A stretch of 14,075 nt of DNA, from contig CALVMI010000050.1 of NCBI GenBank assembly GCA_944345045.1, positions 1 through 14,075 of the forward strand, written 5' to 3'. Of this stretch, positions 7,230 to 14,075 are shown in pieces. The translations under genes and the position numbers were made by a program. The DNA is from an uncultured Bacilli bacterium (lineage in GTDB: Bacteria; Bacillota_I; Bacilli_A; RF39; UBA660). The notes below the pieces were generated by a model. That model did not search any database. It had not been told where the DNA came from and saw nothing but the letters and a program-made list of their open reading frames with translations. The first letter of the stretch is position 1; each line of letters begins with the position of its first letter.

Positions 7230-7760
7230 ATGTTACATGTTGTTTTATTTGAACCAGAAATTCCTGGAAATACGGGCAATATTATGCGAACTTGTGTAGC
7301 TACGCATACCCATCTTCATTTAATTAAGCCTTTAGGTTTTTCTTTAGATGAAAAATATATTCGCCGAAGTGGTGTAAATTATATTGATAATTGTGAATAT
7401 ACGGTTTATGAAAATTGGGATGATTTTATTAGTAAAAATAATGGTGTAATGTATTTTTTTACTCGTTATGGTCATAAACCTCATTCTGATTTTGATTATA
7501 GTAATACTAAAGAAAATATTTATTTGGTTTTTGGTAAAGAAAGTACGGGTATTCCTAGAAGCATTTTAAAACCTCATTTGGATACTTGTGCTAGAATTCC
7601 GATGACTGATAAGGTGCGGGCTTTAAATCTTTCCAATTCTGTTGCAATTGTTTTGTATGAAGCTTTAAGACAACAAAATTATTTAGATTTGTTTCGGGAA
7701 GAACCTACCGAGGAAGGTCACAAAGGAAATCATTTTATCGAAGATTATGAGGGAGAATAA
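7230..7760 (+). CDS. trmL: tRNA (cytidine/uridine-2'-O-)-methyltransferase TrmL
   Basis: SPOUT-family enzyme expected to methylate the 2'-O of the wobble nucleotide (position 34) in certain leucine tRNAs, using S-adenosylmethionine. The three knot motifs are plain: EPEIPGNTGNIMRTC near the N-terminus, LVFGKESTGIP in the middle, and RIPMTDKVRALNLSNSVAI with the following helix near the C-terminus. The start is placed at the ATG at 7230 (MLHVVLFEPEIPG), giving 176 residues, because homologues begin at this point. The upstream in-frame TTG at 7212 overlaps the GGAAAGGA ribosome-binding sequence (7214-7221). The last codons contain the GGGAG ribosome-binding site of the next gene, which starts two bases after the stop, so translation is coupled. 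Confidence 0.93.
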   Translation: MLHVVLFEPEIPGNTGNIMRTCVATHTHLHLIKPLGFSLDEKYIRRSGVNYIDNCEYTVYENWDDFISKNNGVMYFFTRYGHKPHSDFDYSNTKENIYLVFGKESTGIPRSILKPHLDTCARIPMTDKVRALNLSNSVAIVLYEALRQQNYLDLFREEPTEEGHKGNHFIEDYEGE

Positions 7761-7762
7761 TT

Positions 7763-8032
7763 ATGCATTGTAAAAGATGTGGTAAAGCTATTGGAACAGA
7801 TAGAGGTATTTGTCCTTTTTGTGGAGCAATGCTCTCTAAAGAACAAATGGAAATTTATAAACAAGATAAAAGAGAAAATATGTTTAAACCAGAAATGATC
7901 ACAGAAAAATATGGTGAAAAACCTCAATTTTATGAAAAACGAAAAGATGATAGTAAATATTTGTGGGTTATACTTGGTCTTTTTATTCTCCTTATTATTG
8001 CTGTGATTGTATTAATTTTTAGTATGAATTGA
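7763..8032 (+). CDS. Small zinc-ribbon membrane protein
   Basis: An 89-residue protein of unknown function. Two pairs of cysteines at the N-terminus (CKRC, then CPFC) form a typical zinc-ribbon knuckle pair. A charged linker (about 25-64) follows, and one hydrophobic helix (about 67-87) ends the protein, so the zinc ribbon should face the cytoplasm with the protein tail-anchored. Such proteins are common and loosely annotated in low-G+C Gram-positives. GAGGGAGAA in the end of trmL serves as ribosome-binding site. It ends with TGA, confirming that TGA is a stop in this genome. Confidence 0.75.
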   Translation: MHCKRCGKAIGTDRGICPFCGAMLSKEQMEIYKQDKRENMFKPEMITEKYGEKPQFYEKRKDDSKYLWVILGLFILLIIAVIVLIFSMN

Positions 8033-8067
8033 TTTGTTTTTTCCACAATAAAAGTAAGAGGGATTCT

Positions 8068-8583
8068 ATGAGTGTACTTTTACTTTGTGGAAAAATTTTT
8101 TTTGCTAGAATTTTAGATGTTACGATTGCGACATTTAGACAAAATATTATGTTAAAGGGTAAAAATTTTTTGGGAGCCTTTTTAGCTTTTTTAGAAATTT
8201 TAATTTGGTTTTTTGTCGCACGTGAAGCTTTACTTATTCCTATTGATAATTTGCTTATTCCCATTTCTTATTCTTTAGGATACGCAACGGGTACTTTTCT
8301 AGGGGCTTTTTTAGCTAAAAGATTTATTAAGGGAGTTATTGGTATTCAAGTTATTACCGATGAAGATAAAAAAGAACTTATCAACGCTTTAAAAATGCGA
8401 GGATATAGTTTTAATATTTTACATTTGGAAAGTGGATATAAAAGTACACCCAAAATTTTGATTTTTTTAGAAGTTAATAAAAAAAGTCTTAAAAAAGTTG
8501 AAAATTTGATTCAAAAAAATGATTCGGATGCTTTTATTGCAATAAGTGATACAAGAAGGGTGTATAATGGTTCTTTAAAATAA
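8068..8583 (+). CDS. UPF0316 family membrane protein (YebE-like, DUF2179)
   Basis: A 171-residue protein with three membrane helices in the first half (about 2-23, 34-56 and 61-85) and a small soluble C-terminal DUF2179-type domain (about 95-171). It matches the layout of B. subtilis YebE: an R-x-x-x-T-x-R-like start of the first helix region (RILDVTIATFRQ), a SYSLGYATGTFLG helix, ITDEDKKELINALKMRGYSF, and a final FIAISDTRRVYNG. No function is established for the family. The start at 8068 is preferred because it is preceded by AAGAGGGA (8056-8063) and begins directly with the first helix. The in-frame TTG at 8029 would overlap the previous stop and add a charged stretch not expected in the family. 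Confidence 0.85.
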   Translation: MSVLLLCGKIFFARILDVTIATFRQNIMLKGKNFLGAFLAFLEILIWFFVAREALLIPIDNLLIPISYSLGYATGTFLGAFLAKRFIKGVIGIQVITDEDKKELINALKMRGYSFNILHLESGYKSTPKILIFLEVNKKSLKKVENLIQKNDSDAFIAISDTRRVYNGSLK

Positions 8584-8604
8584 TTTCCTTTTTTCTTCAT
8601 AAAA

Positions 8605-8613
8605 TGATAAAAT
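8605..8613 (+). promoter_or_regulatory. Candidate extended -10 promoter for the HAD gene
   Basis: TGATAAAAT, an extended -10 with one mismatch, lies 30 bases before the ATG at 8643. No -35 box is evident at the right spacing. Confidence 0.4.
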
Positions 8614-8642
8614 AAGAAGTCCAAAGAAAGGAAGAAGTGCGA

Positions 8643-9305
8643 ATGAGTTTAGTTTATCATAATATTGGACTAGATTTGGATGGCGTTTTAACAGAACATT
8701 CAAAATTTCAATTACAAAAAGGAATTCCTTATTTTAGCCAAAAGTACAATGTTCCAATAGACAAAGTAATAAAAAATATTAAAGGAATGGATATCGAAGA
8801 AATATTTGGATGTACCCATCAAGAACGCTTCTTTTTTTGGGCAAAATATGTATGGGAATATTGCACGATAACTAAGCCTAGGAAAGGCGCTAAAGAAGTT
8901 ACTCAAAAATGGTTAGCAGAAGGTAGAAATGTTTTTATAATAACTGGGTGTAAAGAAAAAGAAGAATTTTTTTTGTTTTCTAAAATGCTTATGCTTTTGA
9001 CAAAATATTGGTTATATTATCAGAATATTGGGTATTCAAAAATTGTATTTTGTTCAAATTCAAGTTCAGAAATTGAAAAAAAGGAAATTTGTCAAAAATT
9101 AGATATTGAAATTATGGCAGAAGATCGAATCAATGTTTTAAACTCTCTTAAGAACGTTTGTGATATCGTTTGTTTTGAAAACATGTATAATGTAGATTTG
9201 TGTGATAAAATCCCTAATTTTACAACTTTTTATGAAATGGATGAATATATAAGGAAAATCGAGAAAAAGAAAAATATTTTACAAAAAACAAAAAAGCTGT
9301 TATAA
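8643..9305 (+). CDS. HAD-superfamily phosphatase, NT5C-type nucleotidase-like
   Basis: Probable phosphohydrolase of 220 residues. HAD motif I is clear (GLDLDGVLTE, with nucleophile Asp11 and Asp13). A cap-like helical insert follows (about 20-75). Motif II is VFIITG around residue 100, and the acidic motif IV is MAEDR near residue 160. The small cap and the order of elements resemble 5'(3')-deoxyribonucleotidase-type (NT5C) HAD proteins, but the substrate cannot be told from the sequence. AAAGGA (8627-8632) suits the ATG at 8643 better than the GTG at 8637, which is too close. The lysine-rich tail ends within the promoter of the rimP-nusA operon. The gene is not part of the usual nusA cluster. 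Confidence 0.75.
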   Translation: MSLVYHNIGLDLDGVLTEHSKFQLQKGIPYFSQKYNVPIDKVIKNIKGMDIEEIFGCTHQERFFFWAKYVWEYCTITKPRKGAKEVTQKWLAEGRNVFIITGCKEKEEFFLFSKMLMLLTKYWLYYQNIGYSKIVFCSNSSSEIEKKEICQKLDIEIMAEDRINVLNSLKNVCDIVCFENMYNVDLCDKIPNFTTFYEMDEYIRKIEKKKNILQKTKKLL

Positions 9306-9306
9306 T
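9278..9306 (+). promoter_or_regulatory. Strong sigma-A promoter of the rimP-nusA-infB operon
   Basis: TTTACA (9278-9283) and a perfect TATAAT (9301-9306) are separated by exactly 17 bases. The promoter lies inside the last codons of the HAD gene, whose TAA stop is part of the -10 box. Transcription should start near 9313, just before the leader hairpin. Confidence 0.75.
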
Positions 9307-9321
9307 ACGATTGACAGATTT

Positions 9322-9346
9322 AAGTGGGCAGAAAACTCCCACTTTT
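9322..9346 (+). terminator. Leader hairpin / terminator-attenuator before rimP
   Basis: AAGTGGG (9322-9328) pairs perfectly with CCCACTT (9338-9344) around a nine-base loop and runs into four T. It may terminate the HAD transcript. Because it also lies downstream of the promoter at 9278-9306, it would be the first structure in the rimP mRNA and could act as an attenuator or 5' stabiliser. The T tract is short (four), so read-through is likely. Confidence 0.6.
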
Positions 9347-9372
9347 ATTATTGGAAAGGGTGAGTAAGAAAA

Positions 9373-9621
9373 GTGTTAGAAAAGATTAAAGAGGCGATAA
9401 GAGAACCTTTAGAAAAAATGGATATTGTGGTTGATGATATTTCTTTTGATAAGGAAGGATCTTATTATTTCTTACGAATTACGCTTGATAAAATTAACGG
9501 TATTGATTTAGACACGATTGTTGAAGCAACTAATGTTATAAATCCCATATTAGATAAGCTTGATTTAATTGAAGAATCTTATATTTTAGATGTATCAAGT
9601 AAGGAAAGAGGAGGAGAGTAG
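9373..9621 (+). CDS. rimP: Ribosome maturation factor RimP, N-terminal domain only
   Basis: RimP assists maturation of the 30S ribosomal subunit. The protein has 82 residues against about 150 in the family. It contains the N-terminal alpha/beta domain: an opening helix (LEKIKEAIREPLEKM), then VVDDISFDKEGSYYFLRITLDK, then GIDLDTIVEATNVINPILDK, ending in SYILDVSSKERGG. Normally the V-S-S-P-G-like segment leads into the C-terminal SH3-like domain. Here a stop occurs just after V-S-S. This does not look like a frameshift, since nusA begins one base after the stop. The start is GTG, the only choice because an in-frame TGA lies at 9361. AAAGGGTGAG (9355-9364) is the ribosome-binding site. Identity rests on both sequence and position before nusA. 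Confidence 0.85.
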   Translation: MLEKIKEAIREPLEKMDIVVDDISFDKEGSYYFLRITLDKINGIDLDTIVEATNVINPILDKLDLIEESYILDVSSKERGGE

Positions 9622-9622
9622 A

Positions 9623-10747
9623 ATGAATGCAAAAGAATTTATTAAAGCTTTAGATCATATTACAGAGGAAAAAAATATTAGTAAAGATGTTGTGTTTGAA
9701 GCTATGGAACTTGCTTTAACGACAGCTTATAAGAAAAATTTTAATTCAAAAACAAATGTTAAAGTTAAAATTAATCGTGATACGGGAGATATAAGAGTAT
9801 ATTCTTATTACATTGTTGTTAATGAATATGATGATGGTTCTGAAACAGTAGATGAAGAAGGAAAAACTGTTAAAATTCCACCAGAAATTAATCGTGATGC
9901 GCAGATGTTACTTGAAGAAGCAAGAGAAATCGATCCGACTATTGAAGTTGGAGAAACAATTGAAAAGGAAGTAACTCCAAAAGATTTTGGACGTGTCGCG
10001 GCTGGTACTGCTAAACAAGTTTTAACCCAAAAAATTCGTGAAGCTGAAAGAGAATCTATTATGGAAGAATTTCATGATAAAGCTGGGGAAATGATGGTTG
10101 GCATGCTTGCGATGGAAGATCAGAAAAACTACTATGTGGATTTAGGAAAATCCAGAGGAATTTTACCTAAAAGTGAGATGATTCCAGGCGAAGTTGTGAA
10201 AATGGGAACAAGTATTAAAGTATATATTTCTAAAGTTGAAGAAACGACTAAGGGACCACTTATTTTGTGTTCTAGAAAACATTATGGTTTTGTAAGAAGA
10301 CTTTTTGAAACAGAAATTCCTGAACTTGTTGATGGAACGATTGAATTATATGCGGTAGTAAGAGAAGCAGGAATTCGTAGTAAAGTGGCTGTTTTTTCAA
10401 GAGATGAAAAAGTAGATCCGATTGGTGCTTGTATCGGTGCCGGTGGCAGTAGAATTGCTAATATTTTAAAAGAGTTAAATGGAGAAAAAGTAGATTTGAT
10501 TCGTTATTCTGAAAATGCTGAAGAGTTTATTGCTAATGCTTTATCACCAGCTAAAAATTTAACGGTTAATATTCTCGATCCAATGAAAAAGGAAGCTTTA
10601 GTTATTGTGACTGATGATAATTTATCTTTAGCTATTGGCAAAAAAGGATCTAATATTAAATTAGCAAGTAAGTTAACGAAATATAAAATTGAAATTAAAA
10701 CACTTGCCCAAATTAATGAAGAGGGGAATAAGAGTACGAATTTATAG
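9623..10747 (+). CDS. nusA: Transcription termination/antitermination factor NusA
   Basis: RNA-polymerase-binding elongation factor that modulates pausing, termination and antitermination. The 374-residue protein carries the N-terminal polymerase-binding domain (about 1-150, with an acidic insert near 75-90), an S1 domain (about 153-220), KH1 (about 225-300, GAGG loop at 272-275) and KH2 (about 305-365, IGKKG at 338-342). It lacks the C-terminal acidic repeats of proteobacterial NusA, as is usual in Gram-positives. The ATG at 9623 follows AGAGGAGGAG (9607-9616) and comes one base after the rimP stop. An upstream in-frame start near 9590 lies inside rimP and is not needed. Confidence 0.97.
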   Translation: MNAKEFIKALDHITEEKNISKDVVFEAMELALTTAYKKNFNSKTNVKVKINRDTGDIRVYSYYIVVNEYDDGSETVDEEGKTVKIPPEINRDAQMLLEEAREIDPTIEVGETIEKEVTPKDFGRVAAGTAKQVLTQKIREAERESIMEEFHDKAGEMMVGMLAMEDQKNYYVDLGKSRGILPKSEMIPGEVVKMGTSIKVYISKVEETTKGPLILCSRKHYGFVRRLFETEIPELVDGTIELYAVVREAGIRSKVAVFSRDEKVDPIGACIGAGGSRIANILKELNGEKVDLIRYSENAEEFIANALSPAKNLTVNILDPMKKEALVIVTDDNLSLAIGKKGSNIKLASKLTKYKIEIKTLAQINEEGNKSTNL

Positions 10748-10762
10748 CGAGGAGGCTTATTT

Positions 10763-11026
10763 ATGAAAGCTAAAAAAATTCCAATGAGAACTTGTGTTGT
10801 TACAAAGGAAAAATGTGACAAACGTGATTTGGTTCGTGTTGTTCGAACTCCGGAAGGAAATGTTTTAATAGATTTAACGGGTAAAGCAAATGGCAAAGGC
10901 GCTTATTTAAAACTTTCTCGTGAAGTGATTTCAAAAGCTAAAAAGAATAAAGCTTTAGATCGAGCTTTAGAAGTTTTGGTACCTCTTTCTATATATGATG
11001 AGTTGGAAGGAATGTTAGAAGAGTAA
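10763..11026 (+). CDS. rnpM: RNase P modulator RnpM (YlxR, DUF448)
   Basis: Small RNA-binding protein of 87 residues, the product formerly called YlxR, reported in B. subtilis to bind RNase P RNA and modulate RNase P activity. The family pattern is complete: PMRTCVVTKEK, KRDLVRVVRTPEG, then a GKANGKGAYL loop and a helix-rich lysine-containing end. Its place directly after nusA is the standard arrangement. GAGGAGG (10749-10755) lies seven bases before the ATG. Its stop shares one base with the start of the next gene (TAATG). Confidence 0.93.
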   Translation: MKAKKIPMRTCVVTKEKCDKRDLVRVVRTPEGNVLIDLTGKANGKGAYLKLSREVISKAKKNKALDRALEVLVPLSIYDELEGMLEE

Positions 11027-11607
11027 TGCCAGGAAAAAGAGAAAATGCTTTAAACTGGGAAGAATATTTTATGCTTTGTGCGTTGCTTGCTCGGGAACGT
11101 AGCAAAGATCCTAGCACGCAAGTTGGCGCGGTCATCGTGAAAAATAATCGAATTTTATCGGTTGGTTATAATGGAACGCCTAGAGGTATGAGTGACGAGG
11201 AAATGCCATGGAATTCTTTAGGAGAAAAGAATGGAAATATTTTAGAAGTCAAAAATTCTTTTGTCATTCATGCTGAGGCAAATGCTTTAGATAATTTGCC
11301 ATTAGGAACAGATTTGGAAGGGGCTACGATGTATGTAAGTCTTTCTCCTTGTCCAGAATGTGCTAAAAGAATTGCCCAATCTAAAATTAAAAGAGTTGTA
11401 TATTTTAATAAGTATAGAAAAGAAGAATTGTTTACTTTAACAAGTAAAATATTAGAATATGCTCAAGTAGAACTTGTTTCTTCTTCGGTTACAAATTTAT
11501 CTTTTAAACTTCATGAAATTGCTGACCGTGTTCAAGAATTAGAAGAAAAAAGAAGAGTAGAAAGTGAGCAGGTAAGAAAAATACATAAAATTAGAAAGGA
11601 TGTGTAA
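11026..11607 (+). CDS. Deoxycytidylate (dCMP) deaminase, ComEB-like
   Basis: Zinc-dependent enzyme converting dCMP to dUMP, the precursor for thymidylate synthesis. The 193-residue protein has the deaminase signatures: His82 and catalytic Glu84 in HAEANA, and zinc ligands Cys109 and Cys112 in SPCPEC. STQVGAVIV and YNGTPRGMSD are typical of the dCMP deaminase branch rather than of tRNA or guanine deaminases. Residues about 160-193 form a charged, probably coiled-coil tail (RVQELEEKRR and onward). The gene is tightly coupled: its ATG overlaps the rnpM stop by one base, and infB starts two bases after its stop. In most Firmicutes this slot is held by ylxQ, an L7Ae-type RNA-binding protein gene. 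No such gene is present here. Confidence 0.92.
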   Translation: MPGKRENALNWEEYFMLCALLARERSKDPSTQVGAVIVKNNRILSVGYNGTPRGMSDEEMPWNSLGEKNGNILEVKNSFVIHAEANALDNLPLGTDLEGATMYVSLSPCPECAKRIAQSKIKRVVYFNKYRKEELFTLTSKILEYAQVELVSSSVTNLSFKLHEIADRVQELEEKRRVESEQVRKIHKIRKDV

Positions 11608-11609
11608 AT

Positions 11610-13718
11610 ATGACAGTAAAAGAATATGCAGAAAGTGTATCGTTATCCGTAGCAGAGATTTTAAAAAAGTGTGAAACTTTAGGAATTGATGTTAAGGATG
11701 CTTCAGATGTATTATCAGATGATGATGTAATTAATCTTGATTTCGCAACAAATTTGATTAGTACTGAAAGTGAATCAACGTATGAAGAAGAAGATAGTAT
11801 GGATGAGGTAGTAGAAGATTTAGTTGCAAGTACAAATATTCATACGATGAATCCTGAGACAAAAAAACAAAAATTAAAAAAACGTAGTGAGATAGAATCA
11901 AGTAAATCTGAGTATTTTAACAAACGTAAAGAAATGTATAAGCACAAAGAAAAACTTATGAATAATCAAACAAATGAAGATATTGTGTTATATAAAAATG
12001 ATATGAGTGTTGCTGATTTGGCTAGCGAGTTACATATTAGTGGGACAGATATTATTAAAAAATTAATGTCTTTAGGTTTAATGGTTTCTTTAAATCAATC
12101 CATTTCTTTTGAAAATGCTGAAATTATTGCTTTAGATTATGGTAAAACTTTAAAGAAAGAAGAAACACAAGATATAAGTAATTTTGAAGAATTTGAAGTT
12201 ACAGATAAAGAAAGTGATTTAGTTTTACGTCCAGCAGTTGTTACTATTATGGGTCATGTTGATCATGGTAAAACAACTCTTTTGGATTATATTCGTCATA
12301 GTAAAGTTGTTGATACAGAGTTTGGGGGAATTACTCAACATATAGGTGCTTATCAAATTGAGCATAATGGTCAAAAAATTACTTTTATTGATACTCCTGG
12401 TCATGCGGCTTTTACCGAAATGCGAGCTCGTGGGGCTAGTGTAACGGATATTGTTATTATTATAGTTGCAGCTGACGATGGTGTAATGCCTCAAACAAAA
12501 GAAGCTATTGATCATGCTAAAAGTGCTAATGTTCCGATCATCGTAGCTATTAATAAAATTGATAAACCAAATATTAATATTGAACGAGTAATGCAAGAAA
12601 TGAGCGAGAATGGAATTACACCTGAAGAATGGGGTGGAGATGTTCCTTTTGTTAGAATTTCGGCTCAAACAGGTGAAGGTATTGATTTATTACTTGAAAC
12701 TATTCAAACAATTAGTGAAGTTAATGGCTATAAAGCAAACCCAAATCGTTATGCAATTGGAACAGTTATTGAATCTAAAATGGATAAAAATATTGGTGGT
12801 GTTGCCTCTTTACTTATTCAAAATGGTACATTACGTTTAGGCGATCCAGTTGTTGTTGGAACTTTTTTTGGACGAGTTCGAACAATGAAAAATGATTTGG
12901 GAGCATCTATTGTTGAAGCTGGTCCTTCAACACCTGTTGAAATTACAGGTCTATCTGATAATCCTAGTGCTGGTGATAAATTCATGGCCTTTGAAACGGA
13001 AAGTGAAGCAAAACATGTGGCTCAGAAGCGAGCCGATGCTTTAAAAATGCAAAAAAATAAAAAAGAAATTGTTTCTTTAGATGATTTATTTTCTAAAATT
13101 CAATCTGGTCAAAAAGAAATTAATGTCATATTAAAGGCTGATGTTCGTGGTAGTGAAGAAGCTGTAAAACATTCTTTAGAAAAAATAGATGTTGAAGGTG
13201 TTAAAATTCGGGTAATTCGAAGCGGAATTGGTACGATTACGGAAAGTGATGTTGTACTTGCTAATGCTTCAGATGCCATTATTATTGGTTTTAATGTCGT
13301 TCCGTCAGCTATTACGAAAGAAGTAGCTAAACAATATGGCGTAGATATTCGTTTATATACAATTATTTATAAAGTTATTGAAGAAATGGAACTTGCTATG
13401 AAAGGTCTTTTGGATCCAGAATATGAAGAGCATATTTTAGGAACGGCAGAAATTCGTAAAATATTTACTTTCTCTAAAGTTGGTAAAATTGCTGGTTGTT
13501 ATGTTACCGATGGTATAGTTAAAAATGGTGCTCAAGCGAGAGTTATTCGTGATGGTGTCATTATTTATACCGGAAATATTGCTTCTATTCAAAGAGAAAA
13601 GGATGCTGCTAAAGAAGTAAAAAAAGGTTTTGAATGTGGTATTACTTTAGAAAATTATACCGATATTAAAGAAGGCGACATCATTGAGAATTATGAAATG
13701 GTGGAGATTAAAAGATGA
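11610..13718 (+). CDS. infB: Translation initiation factor IF-2
   Basis: GTPase that places initiator tRNA on the 30S subunit and promotes subunit joining. The 702-residue protein has two IF2-N modules (about 1-50, TVKEYAESVSLSVAEIL; and about 128-180, MSVADLASELHISGTDII) joined by an acidic/basic linker. The G domain follows, with G1 GHVDHGKT (215-222), G3 DTPGH (261-265), G4 NKID (315-318) and G5 SA (351-352). Domains II to IV follow, including the C-terminal tRNA-binding domain. It is compact compared with enterobacterial IF-2, mainly through a short linker. Ribosome-binding sequence AAAGGATG lies upstream of the ATG at 11610. The stop overlaps the rbfA start (ATGA). Confidence 0.98.
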   Translation: MTVKEYAESVSLSVAEILKKCETLGIDVKDASDVLSDDDVINLDFATNLISTESESTYEEEDSMDEVVEDLVASTNIHTMNPETKKQKLKKRSEIESSKSEYFNKRKEMYKHKEKLMNNQTNEDIVLYKNDMSVADLASELHISGTDIIKKLMSLGLMVSLNQSISFENAEIIALDYGKTLKKEETQDISNFEEFEVTDKESDLVLRPAVVTIMGHVDHGKTTLLDYIRHSKVVDTEFGGITQHIGAYQIEHNGQKITFIDTPGHAAFTEMRARGASVTDIVIIIVAADDGVMPQTKEAIDHAKSANVPIIVAINKIDKPNINIERVMQEMSENGITPEEWGGDVPFVRISAQTGEGIDLLLETIQTISEVNGYKANPNRYAIGTVIESKMDKNIGGVASLLIQNGTLRLGDPVVVGTFFGRVRTMKNDLGASIVEAGPSTPVEITGLSDNPSAGDKFMAFETESEAKHVAQKRADALKMQKNKKEIVSLDDLFSKIQSGQKEINVILKADVRGSEEAVKHSLEKIDVEGVKIRVIRSGIGTITESDVVLANASDAIIIGFNVVPSAITKEVAKQYGVDIRLYTIIYKVIEEMELAMKGLLDPEYEEHILGTAEIRKIFTFSKVGKIAGCYVTDGIVKNGAQARVIRDGVIIYTGNIASIQREKDAAKEVKKGFECGITLENYTDIKEGDIIENYEMVEIKR

Positions 13719-14062
13719 GTGTTAAATTAGAAAGAATTAATGCTGAGTTAGTACGTACTATTTCGACTATTTTAGCTAATGAAACACGTGATGAATTAAT
13801 GCGTACCGTTACGATCACGGCCGCAGATGTTTCAAAAGATCTTTCTTTTGCTAAAGTTTATTTTACAAGTATTAAAGATATGAGTAAGGAACAACTTGAA
13901 AAAGAATTGAATGAAGCAAGTGATTTTGTAAGAAAAAAAGTTGCAGAAAAAATGGATTTAAGACAAACGCCAAAAATTAAATTTATTTATGATGAGTCTA
14001 TTGAATATGGAAATAAGATTGAAAAAATCCTTTCTGAAATTCATGAACAAGAAAAAGCATAG
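13715..14062 (+). CDS. rbfA: Ribosome-binding factor A
   Basis: Single KH-like-domain protein of 115 residues that binds the 30S subunit and assists late 16S rRNA maturation and cold adaptation. Family features are the opening KLERINAELVRTISTILANE, the central strand TITAADVSKDLSFAKVYFTS, and the closing LRQTPKIKFIYDESIEYGNKIEKIL. The gene is complete. Its ATG overlaps the infB stop by four bases, so it is translationally coupled, and GGTGGAG lies upstream. truB, often next in this operon, is not seen before the window ends. A hairpin overlapping the stop suggests that the operon finishes here. Confidence 0.96.
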   Translation: MSVKLERINAELVRTISTILANETRDELMRTVTITAADVSKDLSFAKVYFTSIKDMSKEQLEKELNEASDFVRKKVAEKMDLRQTPKIKFIYDESIEYGNKIEKILSEIHEQEKA

Positions 14063-14075
14063 AAAAATCTATGTT
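14056..14075 (+). terminator. Probable intrinsic terminator after rbfA, cut by the window edge
   Basis: AGCATAGA (14056-14063) pairs with TCTATGTT (14068-14075), with one G-T wobble, around an AAAA loop. The hairpin includes the rbfA stop codon. The sequence ends in TT, so the T tract cannot be confirmed. Confidence 0.5.

Noticed and set aside
8029..8067. Upstream TTG start for the UPF0316 gene
   Set aside because: It overlaps the preceding stop and adds a charged stretch before the first helix; a good ribosome-binding site precedes 8068.
9311..9316. Perfect TTGACA as a -35 box
   Set aside because: No -10 sequence lies 16-18 bases downstream; that region is the leader hairpin.
9590..9622. 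Upstream start for nusA within rimP
   Set aside because: The ATG at 9623 has an excellent ribosome-binding site and gives the normal NusA N-terminus.
12225..12668. Long minus-strand open frame inside infB
   Set aside because: It is antisense to the conserved G domain of IF-2, has no ribosome-binding site and low-complexity Asn/Ser-rich composition typical of a shadow frame.
1..14075. Alternative genetic code (TGA = Trp), considered because of the AT-rich composition
   Set aside because: TGA terminates the zinc-ribbon gene and infB at the expected ends, and tryptophans in conserved motifs are TGG.
1..14075. CRISPR array, prophage, toxin-antitoxin or defence island
   Set aside because: No regularly spaced repeats, phage genes or defence-type domains are present; the genes are housekeeping, transport and spore-coat functions.

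Overview
The window comes from a low-G+C Gram-positive bacterium (roughly 30% G+C by eye). It uses the standard bacterial code: TGA is a stop for the zinc-ribbon gene and for infB, and tryptophan is TGG. The nusA/infB cluster, a UPF0316 (YebE-type) protein and a CotJ spore-coat cassette point to an endospore-forming or spore-descended member of the Bacilli, perhaps an Erysipelotrichales/RF39-like gut lineage. The exact lineage is inference. All recognised genes are on the + strand.

Layout. (1) 1-301 has no protein gene. It holds a sigma-A-like promoter, a large inverted repeat starting at the predicted transcription start, and two intrinsic terminators, so it may be a small RNA or a regulated leader. 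(2) 302-5344 carries two different P-type ATPases in tandem: a P2B (PMCA-like) Ca2+ pump and a CtpE-like pump with its own extended -10 promoter and a strong terminator. (3) 5430-6426 is a two-gene spore-coat operon: a fused CotJA-CotJB protein overlapping CotJC, a manganese-catalase-family protein. (4) 6427-6653 has no intact gene. It holds an apparent C-terminal remnant of a MerR-type regulator, a terminator and a promoter. (5) 6654-8583 is a probable operon: a membrane-anchored thioredoxin-fold protein without CxxC, the tRNA methyltransferase TrmL, a zinc-ribbon membrane protein and a UPF0316 protein. (6) 8643-9305 is a HAD-family phosphatase/nucleotidase-like gene. (7) 9278-14075 is the transcription/translation operon rimP-nusA-rnpM(ylxR)-dCMP deaminase-infB-rbfA. 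It is driven by a promoter inside the end of the HAD gene, has a leader hairpin, and appears to end in a terminator hairpin at the window edge.

Most of this is housekeeping. The oddities are in the details. RimP is only 82 residues and lacks its C-terminal SH3-like domain. A dCMP deaminase sits where ylxQ is usually found. CotJA and CotJB are fused. The first 300 bases look like an uncharacterised structured RNA. I see no CRISPR array, phage, defence cassette, tRNA, rRNA or intact insertion sequence.
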